NCBI GenBank assembly: GCA_947501695.1
Contig: CANMWO010000002.1
Span: forward strand, 496,001-560,000
Source of the DNA: an uncultured Sphingomonadaceae bacterium
GTDB taxonomy: Bacteria > Pseudomonadota > Alphaproteobacteria > Sphingomonadales > Sphingomonadaceae
Direction of reading: 5' to 3'
Length of the DNA: 64,000 bases
The notes beneath the pieces are model-generated. The model was given only the letters and a program-made list of their open reading frames with translations, was not told where the DNA came from and did not search any database. The translations under genes and the position numbers were made by a program. Of the stretch, positions 52,278 through 60,806 are shown piece by piece. Positions within the stretch are counted from its first letter, which is position 1. Each line of letters begins with the position of its first letter.

Positions 52278-53806
52278 ATGACCGGCGTATCCGAAAAGTC
52301 GTCATTGTCGGCGGCGGCACCGCAGGCTGGATGGCGGCAGCTGCCATCGCTCATGTGCTCAAAAACGGCTATGCCGACATAACTTTGGTCGAATCCGAAA
52401 TCATCGGTACGGTCGGTGTTGGCGAAGCCACCATCCCGCAGATTGTTAATTTCCAATCGATGTTGGGTCTCGATGAAAATGAATTTGTCGCTCGCACCAA
52501 TGCGACCTTCAAACTGGGAATCGAGTTCGTCAACTGGTCCAGTCCGGGCAGCCGTTACATCCATCCCTTTGGCAGCTATGGTATTGAGATGGAGGGTATC
52601 GCCTTTCATCATTTTTGGTTGAAGCAGCGCAATATCCAGCGCGCCCGCGGCGAAGCGGTGACTCCGCTATCGGATTATTGCCTGCAGGCCGTGGCCGCCA
52701 AACGCGATTTGTTCATGCGTCCTGTCCAAGCACCAAATTCACCGCTCGAAAAAATTGCCTATGCCTTTCAATTTGATGCCTTGCTCTATGCCAAATATCT
52801 GCGCGAAATTGCCGAAAGCAGGGGCGTCAAGCGGATTGAGGGACGAGTGGTTGATGTCGCGAAGAACAGCGAAAATGGCTATATCGACAAGCTGAAGCTC
52901 GATGACGGACGAGAGATAGAGGGCGATCTGTTTGTCGATTGTTCCGGTTTTCGCGGACTGTTGATCGAGGAAGCCCTGGAAACCGGCTATGAAGAATGGA
53001 CCCATTGGTTGCCCTGTGACCGGGCGGTCGCGGTGCCTTGCGAAAGCGTCGGTAGTCCCGAACCTTACACGCGATCCACTGCCCATGCGGCAGGTTGGCA
53101 ATGGCGCATTCCTTTACAGCACCGGACCGGCAATGGTCATGTATTCTCTTCGCAATTTATGTCGGACGACGATGCAACGGATATCCTGATGCAAAATCTG
53201 GATGGCAAACCACTGGCCGATCCGCGCATATTAAAATTCACCACCGGACGGCGGAAGAAATTCTGGAACAAAAATTGTGTCGCGGTGGGGCTCGCCGCTG
53301 GGTTCATGGAGCCGCTGGAGTCGACTAGCATCCATCTCGCGCAATCGGCCATTGCCAAGCTGCTCGCCTTTTTCCCGCAACAAGAGATCAAGCCGGTGGA
53401 TGTCGACATGTTCAACGCCATGACCGTGACAGAATATGAACAGATCCGTGATTTCCTGATCTTGCATTATCATCAGACCAAGCGGACGGATTCAGATTTC
53501 TGGAACCATGTGCGGACCATGGATGTCCCGGATAATCTGAAACAGAAGATGGAACTCTACCGCGAAACCGGCCGAATTTTCCGCCAGAATGACGAATTGT
53601 TTACCGACACCAGCTGGCTCGCCGTGATGGAAGGTCAGGAACTGGAAACTACCGCTTATCATCCGGTTGTTGATGCCATGGGTGAAGATCAATTGCAGGC
53701 GCGCCTGAAAAATGTCCGTGATGTGATCATGAATTCGGCCGATGTCATGCCAACGCACCGGAAATTTATTGACGATAATTGCAAGGCCGCAAACCATGCC
53801 AGTTAA
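52274..53806 (+). CDS. Flavin-dependent tryptophan-halogenase family protein 3
   Basis: A 510-residue halogenase-like protein with all key motifs: VGGGTAGWMAAA (residues 12-23), the catalytic Lys in ATFKLGIEF (K80), GWQWRIPLQHR, and MEPLESTSIHLAQ. It resembles the proteins at 49210 and 53796 more than the degenerate one at 50748. The start ATG overlaps the previous stop as ATGA, and its end overlaps the next gene by 11 bases, so the four genes form one translationally coupled operon. Confidence 0.88.
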   Translation: MNDRRIRKVVIVGGGTAGWMAAAAIAHVLKNGYADITLVESEIIGTVGVGEATIPQIVNFQSMLGLDENEFVARTNATFKLGIEFVNWSSPGSRYIHPFGSYGIEMEGIAFHHFWLKQRNIQRARGEAVTPLSDYCLQAVAAKRDLFMRPVQAPNSPLEKIAYAFQFDALLYAKYLREIAESRGVKRIEGRVVDVAKNSENGYIDKLKLDDGREIEGDLFVDCSGFRGLLIEEALETGYEEWTHWLPCDRAVAVPCESVGSPEPYTRSTAHAAGWQWRIPLQHRTGNGHVFSSQFMSDDDATDILMQNLDGKPLADPRILKFTTGRRKKFWNKNCVAVGLAAGFMEPLESTSIHLAQSAIAKLLAFFPQQEIKPVDVDMFNAMTVTEYEQIRDFLILHYHQTKRTDSDFWNHVRTMDVPDNLKQKMELYRETGRIFRQNDELFTDTSWLAVMEGQELETTAYHPVVDAMGEDQLQARLKNVRDVIMNSADVMPTHRKFIDDNCKAANHAS

Positions 53807-55385
53807 ACCGATCGATAAAATTGTCATCGTCGGCGGCGGAACTGCTGGATGGATGACTGCAGCAGCCTTGTCGAATGTCTTTCAAGGATCAGCCATGCAG
53901 ATTGACCTGGTTGAATCTGAGGAGATCGGAACCGTCGGCGTGGGTGAAGCCACCATTCCCGAAATTATGAAATTTAATGGCTTGCTCGGCGTCGATGAAA
54001 ATGAATTTATGCGGGCAACACAGGCAACGTTCAAACTAGGCATCGAATTTCAGGACTGGCATAAGCCGGGCGAGCGCTATTTCCATCCTTTCGGTGTCTA
54101 TGGTCTCGACATGGAAGGGATTAGTTTCCACCATTTCTGGCTACGCGCCAAAGCCTCTGGCGATATGTCAGAGCTGGAAGACTATTGTCTGGCATGGCAG
54201 GCAGGCAAAAACGGCCGGTTTTCGCGGCCATCCGGACCGCCCAATTCACCTTTGTCCGGTATAAGATACGCCTATCATTTTGATGCGATACTTTATGCCA
54301 GATTTCTTCGACAATATGCCGAAAAACGCGGTGTCCGGCGGACCGAAGGCAAAGTCACATCGGTTCAACAACGTAGCAGCGATGGATATATCGAGTCTGT
54401 AACGCTCGAAAATGGTCAGGTCAAAGACGGACAATTGTTTATCGACTGCACCGGCTTTTTCGGACTTTTAATCGAGAAGACTTTGCAAAGCGGTTATGAC
54501 GACTGGTCGCATTGGCTGCCCTGCGACAGCGCCGTGGCTGCGCCATGCGAGCGCACCGGCAATTTGACGCCCTATACACGCTCGACGGCACGCAAAGCCG
54601 GTTGGCAATGGCGCATTCCGCTGCAGCACCGGGTCGGCAATGGCTATGTCTATTCCAGCCAATATACCAGCGATGAAGAAGCGCGGCAGACGCTGATAGA
54701 TAATCTCGAAGGGCCGGCACTGGCCGAGCCTCGCCAATTGCGCTTCACCACCGGCAAGCGCCGTGAAATTTGGAAAAATAACTGCGTCGCCATTGGCTTG
54801 TCGAGCGGGTTTCTCGAGCCCTTGGAATCCACCAGCATTCACCTGATCCAGAGCGCCATATCCAAACTGATTTCGCTCTTCCCCACAGGTGATTTCGATC
54901 CTATCGATCGGCAGAAATTTAACTCGTTGATTAATCAGGAATTTGAAACGATCCGCGATTTCCTGATCCTACATTATAACGCAACGGAGCGATCCGATTC
55001 TGATTTTTGGAACCATGTCCGTACGATGGATGTCCCCGAATTTCTGACACAAAAGCTGAAGCTGTTCCGGCAGGCGGGTCGCATCTTTCGCGACGAGAAC
55101 GAGATTTTTGCCGAACCCAGCTGGCTCGCAGTTATGACCGGGCAAGGCATTTCCCCGGAACAATATCACCCTATTGCGGGTGTCATTAGTCCGGAAGAAA
55201 CCAAGCAACGATTGCACGCTATCAAAGACGTGATTGGCCGCGCGGCGGCGAGCCTTCCGACTCATGAGGCCTTTATCGCGCAACATTGTAGTGCGCAGAT
55301 GGGACAACAAAACATTCCGATGCAACAGCCAGCCTCGACACAGCCAACCCCTGCGGTTCAGGAAGAAGACCCGTTTAAGCTATGA
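53796..55385 (+). CDS. Flavin-dependent tryptophan-halogenase family protein 4
   Basis: I place the start at the ATG at 53796 (MPVKPIDKIVIV), which aligns with the paralogues and overlaps the upstream gene by 11 bases. The 529-residue product has VGGGTAGWMTAA, the Lys in ATFKLGIEF (K80), GWQWRIPLQHR and LEPLESTSIHLIQ. It differs from the others by a C-terminal tail of about 30 residues rich in Gln, Pro and Thr. It is the last gene of the halogenase operon and its stop overlaps that of the convergent CBM-like gene by six bases. Note DDWSHWLPCDSAVAAPCE, where paralogues have RAVAVPCE. Confidence 0.88.
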   Translation: MPVKPIDKIVIVGGGTAGWMTAAALSNVFQGSAMQIDLVESEEIGTVGVGEATIPEIMKFNGLLGVDENEFMRATQATFKLGIEFQDWHKPGERYFHPFGVYGLDMEGISFHHFWLRAKASGDMSELEDYCLAWQAGKNGRFSRPSGPPNSPLSGIRYAYHFDAILYARFLRQYAEKRGVRRTEGKVTSVQQRSSDGYIESVTLENGQVKDGQLFIDCTGFFGLLIEKTLQSGYDDWSHWLPCDSAVAAPCERTGNLTPYTRSTARKAGWQWRIPLQHRVGNGYVYSSQYTSDEEARQTLIDNLEGPALAEPRQLRFTTGKRREIWKNNCVAIGLSSGFLEPLESTSIHLIQSAISKLISLFPTGDFDPIDRQKFNSLINQEFETIRDFLILHYNATERSDSDFWNHVRTMDVPEFLTQKLKLFRQAGRIFRDENEIFAEPSWLAVMTGQGISPEQYHPIAGVISPEETKQRLHAIKDVIGRAAASLPTHEAFIAQHCSAQMGQQNIPMQQPASTQPTPAVQEEDPFKL

Positions 55386-55955
55386 TGCACCCATGTCGAG
55401 CACGTATATTTGGCCGATCTCGATAGTCTGCTTAGCACCCGCGAGTTGGAAACCGACCACCGCTTGGCCAGCGCCCAACGTCATCGTCGAACGCATTTTT
55501 GCTTCATATAACTTCCAGTCAGTACCGATTTTCATGTCTTGATCACCAAAACCGTCATAGGGCGCTTTGTCTTCATTGATCCTTACACCGACCACGCCAT
55601 TGCCATCCGCGGTATCGGCTTTGGTAGCTTTCGCCCAGAAGGCCACAGTGATCATATTGCCTGATATGATGCCGGTTCTTATCGGAACATTCACGCCCAT
55701 ATCATGCTTTGCCGCGCCCTTTTTGGCGACCTTGAGCTGCATAGCGAATTGGCCCGGTGTTTCCGGGGCCGCGACCTGTTTGGGCTTTCTATTGTTGCCA
55801 TAAACAACCCAATCCACGACCGTCGGGTCGTTAATCAGCGTTCCCGGCAAGGCATCATCAATGGCCTGCAAAATGGCATTGGGTTGTTTCGCAGTAGCAG
55901 TTCCAGCTGCCAGCGATATTGCCGAAAGGGCAATGATAGTATTACGAATGATCAT
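55380..55955 (-). CDS. Secreted carbohydrate-binding-module-like protein (CBM4/9 type)
   Basis: A 191-residue protein with a signal peptide (ALSAISLAAGTATA). The rest is one beta-sandwich with the phrases ITVAFWAKATKADTADG, GVRINEDKAPYDGFGDQDMK, WKLYEAKMRS and VGFQLAGAKQTIEIGQIYVL. These are typical of CBM4/9-type modules found in front of GH10 xylanases, here standing alone. It probably binds xylan or beta-glucan chains at the cell surface or in the periplasm. It lies 30 bases downstream of the GH3 xylosidase-like gene on the same strand and is cotranscribed with it. There is no catalytic domain. Confidence 0.75.
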   Translation of the reverse strand: MIIRNTIIALSAISLAAGTATAKQPNAILQAIDDALPGTLINDPTVVDWVVYGNNRKPKQVAAPETPGQFAMQLKVAKKGAAKHDMGVNVPIRTGIISGNMITVAFWAKATKADTADGNGVVGVRINEDKAPYDGFGDQDMKIGTDWKLYEAKMRSTMTLGAGQAVVGFQLAGAKQTIEIGQIYVLDMGAS

Positions 55956-55985
55956 GACTTTACTCCCCCTGCATGATTCTCTGTT

Positions 55986-58604
55986 TTAGCCGCCGGAAAA
56001 GGTCACCTTTCCAGTTATATTGGCGCCTGCTGCGACTGTCCCCGGCTGACCCGATCCAATGCTATATTCGATCGTTCCCTGATAGGCTTTGCGCGATCCG
56101 TCGCTATCGACGAAGCGCAGCTTGTCCGGTGCAATGGTAAAAGATACTTTCTGCGACCCACCGGCTGGCACATTGACACGATCAAATTTTACCAAGGTAC
56201 GGATCGGTGCATCGGCTTCGCCGTTGCGGCGGGAAGCATAGACTTGAACCACCTCATCGGAATCCATCTTACCTTGATTGGCCAAGGTCACGCTCAGCGT
56301 CAGTGGTTTGGACGGGTCATGTGTTTCCGGTGCCGATAGATTTGAGTAAGCAAAACGCGTATAGCTCAGCCCGTGACCAAAGGGATAAACCGGCTTTCCG
56401 GTAAAATATTTATAGGTCCGGTTTTTCATCGAATAGTCATTGAGCGGCAGCATCCCTCCCAGATCCTTGTAGAATGTCACCGGTAAACGGCCGGCAGGGC
56501 TATAATCCCCAAGCAGCAGCTCGCTAACCGCAAGTCCCGTCGCCTCACCGGGATAGAAGCCTTGTACTACGGCGGGCAGGTTTTCATCCGCCCACGACAA
56601 GTTGACGGCGCTTCCCGAGAAATTGACCAGAACAACCGGTTTCCCGGTCGCCTGTAATTTTCTCAGCAACGCCATTTGTTCTGCAGGCAGGTCAAGCGAC
56701 GTTCGGTCTCCCCCGACGAAGCCGGGGACATCCACCGACATTTCTTCGCCTTCGAGCTTTGCCGAAAGACCAGAGAAGAACAGGATGATATCTGATTTGT
56801 CGGCAGCCGCCATAGCCTCAGCAGCCAGATCACGGTTAAGGTCAATCCATTCAAGCCGCGCCATCGGTTCAATGACATTATTGTGCCAAACCGGCGCTTT
56901 GGACAGGCTAACCTTGATCGCGTGCCTTTCGCCTTTGGTGAGATCGACACCGTCCGCTTCGACTGGCTTGCCGTCAATTTCGACCGCTAAATCCGGCCCA
57001 AAACGATAACGGCTGGTGACGGCAGGGCTGATAAAACCTTCCCAGACTGCCGTGAAAGCTTCATCAATCGCATCAGTAGCCGGTGATCCTTTCCATTCAA
57101 AATCAATAGCTTTTTCAATGGCTTCCCGAGCAGGCTCACCTTGCGCTTCTTCGCCTTCGTAATAGCTAGCCTTGATACCGGGTGCGAAACTATCGCCATC
57201 TCGATGAGACAGAACCGCAGCCGGAACAGTATCGTAATGCGTGTACATCGTACCACCGAGCGAACTGCCTGGAGCATAAGCAACATTGCCGTTTCCGAAG
57301 CGTGCACGCAATCCTTCCAGAGCGGTGACGGGTCGCACTGGCTTGCCGTGATAGTTTCCAATAAGAACATCGAAATTATCGGCGTTGGGGCCGATAACAG
57401 CAATTTTCTGATCAGCTTTCAACGGCAGCACGCCGTCATTCTTCAACAGAACAAATGATTTGCGCGCGGCTTCCTTCGTGAGCGCGAGATGCTTATCCGA
57501 TCCCACCACATCCATCGGGATGGCGGCATAGCTGATTTTCTCTGGATCATCGAACATGCCGAGTTTGAAACGAGCAGTGAAAATGCGCTTCAGGGCACGG
57601 TCGATAACAGCCTCGTCAATCAATCCCTTTTCAACCGCTTCTGGCAAGGCCGCATAGACGCTGCCTTCTCCGTCACCACATACCAATTCTGTGCCTGCTT
57701 TGACCGAGATTGCGGCTGCTTCGGCCTTGGTCTTCACATAGTCATGATGCTCCGGACGGTGAATATTACCTATCGCTCCACAATCCGAAACGACGAAACC
57801 GGAAAAGCCCAACTCTTCGCGCAAGATATCTTGCATGAGAAGCTCGCTGGCACAGCCGGGGATACCGCGAACCGCGTTATAGACACACATTGCTGACGCA
57901 GGATTTGCGTCCGCTATCGCGGTCGCAAAAGCAGGCAGATATGTCTCGTAAAGGTCCTTGTCAGTTACGTCATAGTCATCCGTATGCCGGGTCGTCTCAG
58001 GACCGCTATGCACCGCGTAATGTTTCACGGTCGCAACCGTTTTCAAATAATCAGGATCATCTCCCTGCAGGCCATTTACGAAATTTACCGCCATACGCCC
58101 TGTCAGATACGGGTCCTCTCCATAGGTCTCCTGCCCACGACCCCAGCGCGGATCACGAAAGATGTTGATATTGGGCGACCAGAAGGTCAAGCCGGTATAG
58201 ATTGAGGCATTGCCGCGTTTCAAAAAATCATGGTGCTTGGCGCGTCCTTCATCGGAAATGGTGGTCGCGATGCGCAGCATAAGCTCTTCATCAAATGTCG
58301 CCGCCATCCCGATTGCTTGCGGAAAAACGGTCGCTTCGCCGGCCCGGGCAACGCCATGAAGCGCTTCATTCCAATAGACATAGGCTGGAACACCAAGCCG
58401 CTCAATCGCCGGAGCCTTGTCATACATCTGTGCGGCTTTTTCTTCCAACGTCATCCGAGAGACCAAGTCTTCAACACGCTCTTCAATGGGCAGCGACTGG
58501 TCCTGAAAAGGAAACTCGGCGGCGGTGGCTACATCAGATGAATCGACAATCTGGCAGCCGGACAAAGACAGGCCAAGTGCCATCGCGCTTAAAAAATATT
58601 TCAT
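55986..58604 (-). CDS. GH3 beta-xylosidase/glucosidase with PA14-type insertion, lipoprotein
   Basis: I favour the ATG at 58604 (MKYF), with GGTGG upstream, over the ATG at 58613. The 872-residue enzyme has a lipobox (LSLSGCQIV). The barrel carries EEKAAQMYDKAP, YVYWNEALHGVA, KHYAVHSGPE and the nucleophile Asp in VVSDCGAIGN (about residue 272); the WNEALHG and SDC versions are typical of the beta-xylosidase branch of GH3. In the second domain a PA14-like insertion (about 455-595; PGIKASYYEGEE, SRYRFGPDLAVEIDG) interrupts the sandwich, and a fibronectin III-like end follows. It likely releases xylose that feeds xylAB. An operator lies 36 bases upstream of the start. Confidence 0.9.
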   Translation of the reverse strand: MKYFLSAMALGLSLSGCQIVDSSDVATAAEFPFQDQSLPIEERVEDLVSRMTLEEKAAQMYDKAPAIERLGVPAYVYWNEALHGVARAGEATVFPQAIGMAATFDEELMLRIATTISDEGRAKHHDFLKRGNASIYTGLTFWSPNINIFRDPRWGRGQETYGEDPYLTGRMAVNFVNGLQGDDPDYLKTVATVKHYAVHSGPETTRHTDDYDVTDKDLYETYLPAFATAIADANPASAMCVYNAVRGIPGCASELLMQDILREELGFSGFVVSDCGAIGNIHRPEHHDYVKTKAEAAAISVKAGTELVCGDGEGSVYAALPEAVEKGLIDEAVIDRALKRIFTARFKLGMFDDPEKISYAAIPMDVVGSDKHLALTKEAARKSFVLLKNDGVLPLKADQKIAVIGPNADNFDVLIGNYHGKPVRPVTALEGLRARFGNGNVAYAPGSSLGGTMYTHYDTVPAAVLSHRDGDSFAPGIKASYYEGEEAQGEPAREAIEKAIDFEWKGSPATDAIDEAFTAVWEGFISPAVTSRYRFGPDLAVEIDGKPVEADGVDLTKGERHAIKVSLSKAPVWHNNVIEPMARLEWIDLNRDLAAEAMAAADKSDIILFFSGLSAKLEGEEMSVDVPGFVGGDRTSLDLPAEQMALLRKLQATGKPVVLVNFSGSAVNLSWADENLPAVVQGFYPGEATGLAVSELLLGDYSPAGRLPVTFYKDLGGMLPLNDYSMKNRTYKYFTGKPVYPFGHGLSYTRFAYSNLSAPETHDPSKPLTLSVTLANQGKMDSDEVVQVYASRRNGEADAPIRTLVKFDRVNVPAGGSQKVSFTIAPDKLRFVDSDGSRKAYQGTIEYSIGSGQPGTVAAGANITGKVTFSGG

Positions 58605-58639
58605 AACATCCACCCTAGGCTTGAATTTTTTCTCCTTAT

Positions 58640-58651
58640 GTCATCGTTGTC
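58640..58651. promoter_or_regulatory. LacI-type operator upstream of GH3 xylosidase gene
   Basis: GTCATCGTTGTC (GACAACGATGAC on the minus strand), two mismatches from a perfect palindrome. It lies between the cupin-like gene and the GH3 gene, close to the GH3 leader. Confidence 0.65.
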
Positions 58652-58702
58652 ATTTATGAGTCAAAGAGTTTTTTCGAGCTTGCTTGAAGGCGCATGATTC
58701 AG

Positions 58703-59722
58703 TCAGATATCGCTTAAGCCACCGATCAAGAATGCGGCTATCTTGCGGTCTCGCTCCGTTGAACTGGGCCCGAGAACACCCTGGATGTGTTCCGGAAGAT
58801 GCTCCGCCGCGCCGCTCGCTTCATCGTTGAAGACATAATGATCGAACAGCGCTCGCCACGCCTGTTTCTCATTAGACGGCAAGTCGCGGATACTAAGAAG
58901 TCCATGCGCCACAGCTGCAAGACCCGCCCCGGCCGTCTCATTGGCCCACCAATAGTTGACCAGCACATTAAACGACTCAAACGACTGGACAAAATGCCAC
59001 CAAAGCGAAGGGATATAAATCGCATCCCCTGGCTCCAAATCGGCAACTAGAGCGTGATTCATCGCTTCCCGATATTTGGGATAACGCTCAAGGTCGGGCG
59101 TAATCGGATCAACCATACTGGCTGGTGGGCCCGCCATCGTCACTTCGAAGGGGCCGATGTAGAGGTTTTTCACCTGATCGGGCGGGAATAATAGAAACCG
59201 GCGACGCTCCCGCAGGGCGACTGCGATATTTTCCGATGCATCAAAATGCGGCGCCACACGCGCGGCATTTCCGATCCACACGCGCGGCGTGACGGCGGCA
59301 TCCAACAATGACATCGGATTGGCAGCGGCAAATGCCGGAAACAGCTCCGCCGACTGACCCGCACCAGCATAGATATGCATGGGCGATGGGTCTTCTCTAA
59401 TATCGAGTAGCTTCGCGATGACCTTTTTGATCGCAATTTCGCGCCGCTCAAAATTGAAGCCGCGCATATCCTCGCGATAGAAAAAGCGCCCCGCCATCTC
59501 AGGCTTACCGAGATAGGTCATCACCTTGGCATCACTGGCGAGACCGGTCAGGTAGGAAGCGATAGCATCACTGGACTGAGCCGCTGCCTGAGTGGCAGGC
59601 CAATCCGCCGCAAGGCCCTTTAATATCACGGGCTTACCAGCTGGCCGGATTTCCGTGTCAAATATCTGTCGTGTCACCGCATCGCGCGATTCCATCTCCT
59701 TAGGTGCGGCCAGATCAGCCAT
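58703..59722 (-). CDS. Cupin-like/JmjC-domain protein
   Basis: Start ATG at 59722, preceded by GGAAGGG; the frame continues 33 bases upstream. The 339-residue protein is of the cupin_8/JmjC type, with the iron-binding H-x-D in VAPHFDAS (H159, D161) and the distal His in IYIPSLWWHFV (H243). RRFLLFPPDQ and EPGDAIYIP are typical of Fe(II)/2-oxoglutarate hydroxylases. It is not secreted. Proteins of this kind recur next to halogenase-like and TonB-receptor genes in Caulobacterales, sphingomonads and Xanthomonads, with unknown substrate. It is divergent from the sugar isomerase-like gene and shares the operator at 59803-59814. Confidence 0.82.
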   Translation of the reverse strand: MADLAAPKEMESRDAVTRQIFDTEIRPAGKPVILKGLAADWPATQAAAQSSDAIASYLTGLASDAKVMTYLGKPEMAGRFFYREDMRGFNFERREIAIKKVIAKLLDIREDPSPMHIYAGAGQSAELFPAFAAANPMSLLDAAVTPRVWIGNAARVAPHFDASENIAVALRERRRFLLFPPDQVKNLYIGPFEVTMAGPPASMVDPITPDLERYPKYREAMNHALVADLEPGDAIYIPSLWWHFVQSFESFNVLVNYWWANETAGAGLAAVAHGLLSIRDLPSNEKQAWRALFDHYVFNDEASGAAEHLPEHIQGVLGPSSTERDRKIAAFLIGGLSDI

Positions 59723-59802
59723 TGCAAGCCCTTCCCGTGTGATCATTAGCAGCATTCAAATTTGACCAGACAATATCTACCAACTCAAACAACAAAGATA
59801 AA

Positions 59803-59814
59803 GACAACGTTGAC
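59803..59814. promoter_or_regulatory. LacI-type operator/promoter for the GH5 operon and cupin-like gene
   Basis: GACAACGTTGAC between divergent genes. On the plus strand TTGACA (59810-59815) overlaps it and is followed after 18 bases by TATCTT, a promoter candidate for the isomerase-GH5 operon. Confidence 0.78.
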
Positions 59815-59921
59815 ATTAATCTCTGTACCATCCTATCTTCGCGCTAATAACGTCGATTCCTTGTGAACCGGCGCATAAAGGCAAACGCCTGGACCTGCAA
59901 ATGGAGAGAAGCTGCTAGCCG

Positions 59922-60806
59922 ATGCAAAATGCCGGACAAATAGTGCGAAATCTGGCCATAGTGGTAGCTATTCTGCTGCCATCCTGCACCGTGCCGCGGT
60001 CGGCTATTTCTACATCTGCGCCCGCTCCGGCGGCTCAGATCGACCATGCCGCACAACTTTACACAGTCCGCCATGAACTAGAGTCAGATTTTGCCGGAAC
60101 TCTCAAGCAAGTGGCCGCAGTCGGTTACAAGAAGATTGAACTGGCCGGTCTTTTCGATCGAGATCCTGCACTTGTGCGATCCATGGCTGACGCGCTCGAT
60201 CTGCAAATTTTAGGGTCGCATATCAACTGGAAGCGGCTACGCGATGATCCGGATGGCCTCATCGAAGAGACTCGCATCCTGGGCGCTGAGTATATGATTC
60301 TTGCTTGGTTGCCGGTTGAGGAACGACAGACATTGGCGCAGTGGAAAGCCTGGATCGAGATCATCAACGATGTTGCCAGCCAGGCACATCACCACGGTAT
60401 TCGGTTTGCCTATCACAACCATGAATTCGAGTTTGAACCAATCGATGGCGTCGAACCCTATGATTTGTTGCTCGCTGGCGTCGATCGTCGCTATGTGACA
60501 TTCGAGCTCGACCTCTATTGGCTGACGGTAGCGGGGCGTTCTCCTGAGCGATATTTTCAAACCTATCCTGGCGGTTTTCCGCTGATACACGCCAAAGATA
60601 TGGACCTGCAAACCACTGCAATGGTGGATGCTGGCGATGGACGCATCGATTTCCCTGCTGTGCTGCGACAATCAGAATATGCCGGCATTACCCATCTTGT
60701 CGCAGAGCATGATGTATCGGACCATCCTTTCCGGACGTTGCGGCGCAGTCTTGCCTATTTTCAATCTCTCAATGCCCAGTCGGACCCAGACCAAAGGAGC
60801 AAATGA
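59922..60806 (+). CDS. Sugar phosphate isomerase/epimerase-like TIM-barrel protein, envelope-targeted
   Basis: A 294-residue protein of the xylose-isomerase-like TIM barrel (AP endonuclease 2) family: LYTVRHELESDFAGTLKQVA, GYKKIELAGLF and LGSHINWKRL, then FAYHNHEFEFEP, ELDLYWL and HAKDMD carry the metal-ligand Glu/His/Asp positions. Unusually, it starts with a hydrophobic segment and a Cys (VVAILLPSCTVPRS), suggesting export and perhaps lipid attachment. Family members act as sugar isomerases, epimerases or dehydratases, mostly in the cytoplasm. Its stop overlaps the start of the GH5 gene (TGATG), so they are coupled. Confidence 0.78.
   Translation: MQNAGQIVRNLAIVVAILLPSCTVPRSAISTSAPAPAAQIDHAAQLYTVRHELESDFAGTLKQVAAVGYKKIELAGLFDRDPALVRSMADALDLQILGSHINWKRLRDDPDGLIEETRILGAEYMILAWLPVEERQTLAQWKAWIEIINDVASQAHHHGIRFAYHNHEFEFEPIDGVEPYDLLLAGVDRRYVTFELDLYWLTVAGRSPERYFQTYPGGFPLIHAKDMDLQTTAMVDAGDGRIDFPAVLRQSEYAGITHLVAEHDVSDHPFRTLRRSLAYFQSLNAQSDPDQRSK

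Noticed and set aside
52274-55385. Recent tandem duplication of halogenase genes as a mobile array
   Set aside because: The paralogues share motifs but differ widely in sequence and have gene-specific ends, and no terminal repeats flank them; this looks like old divergence.
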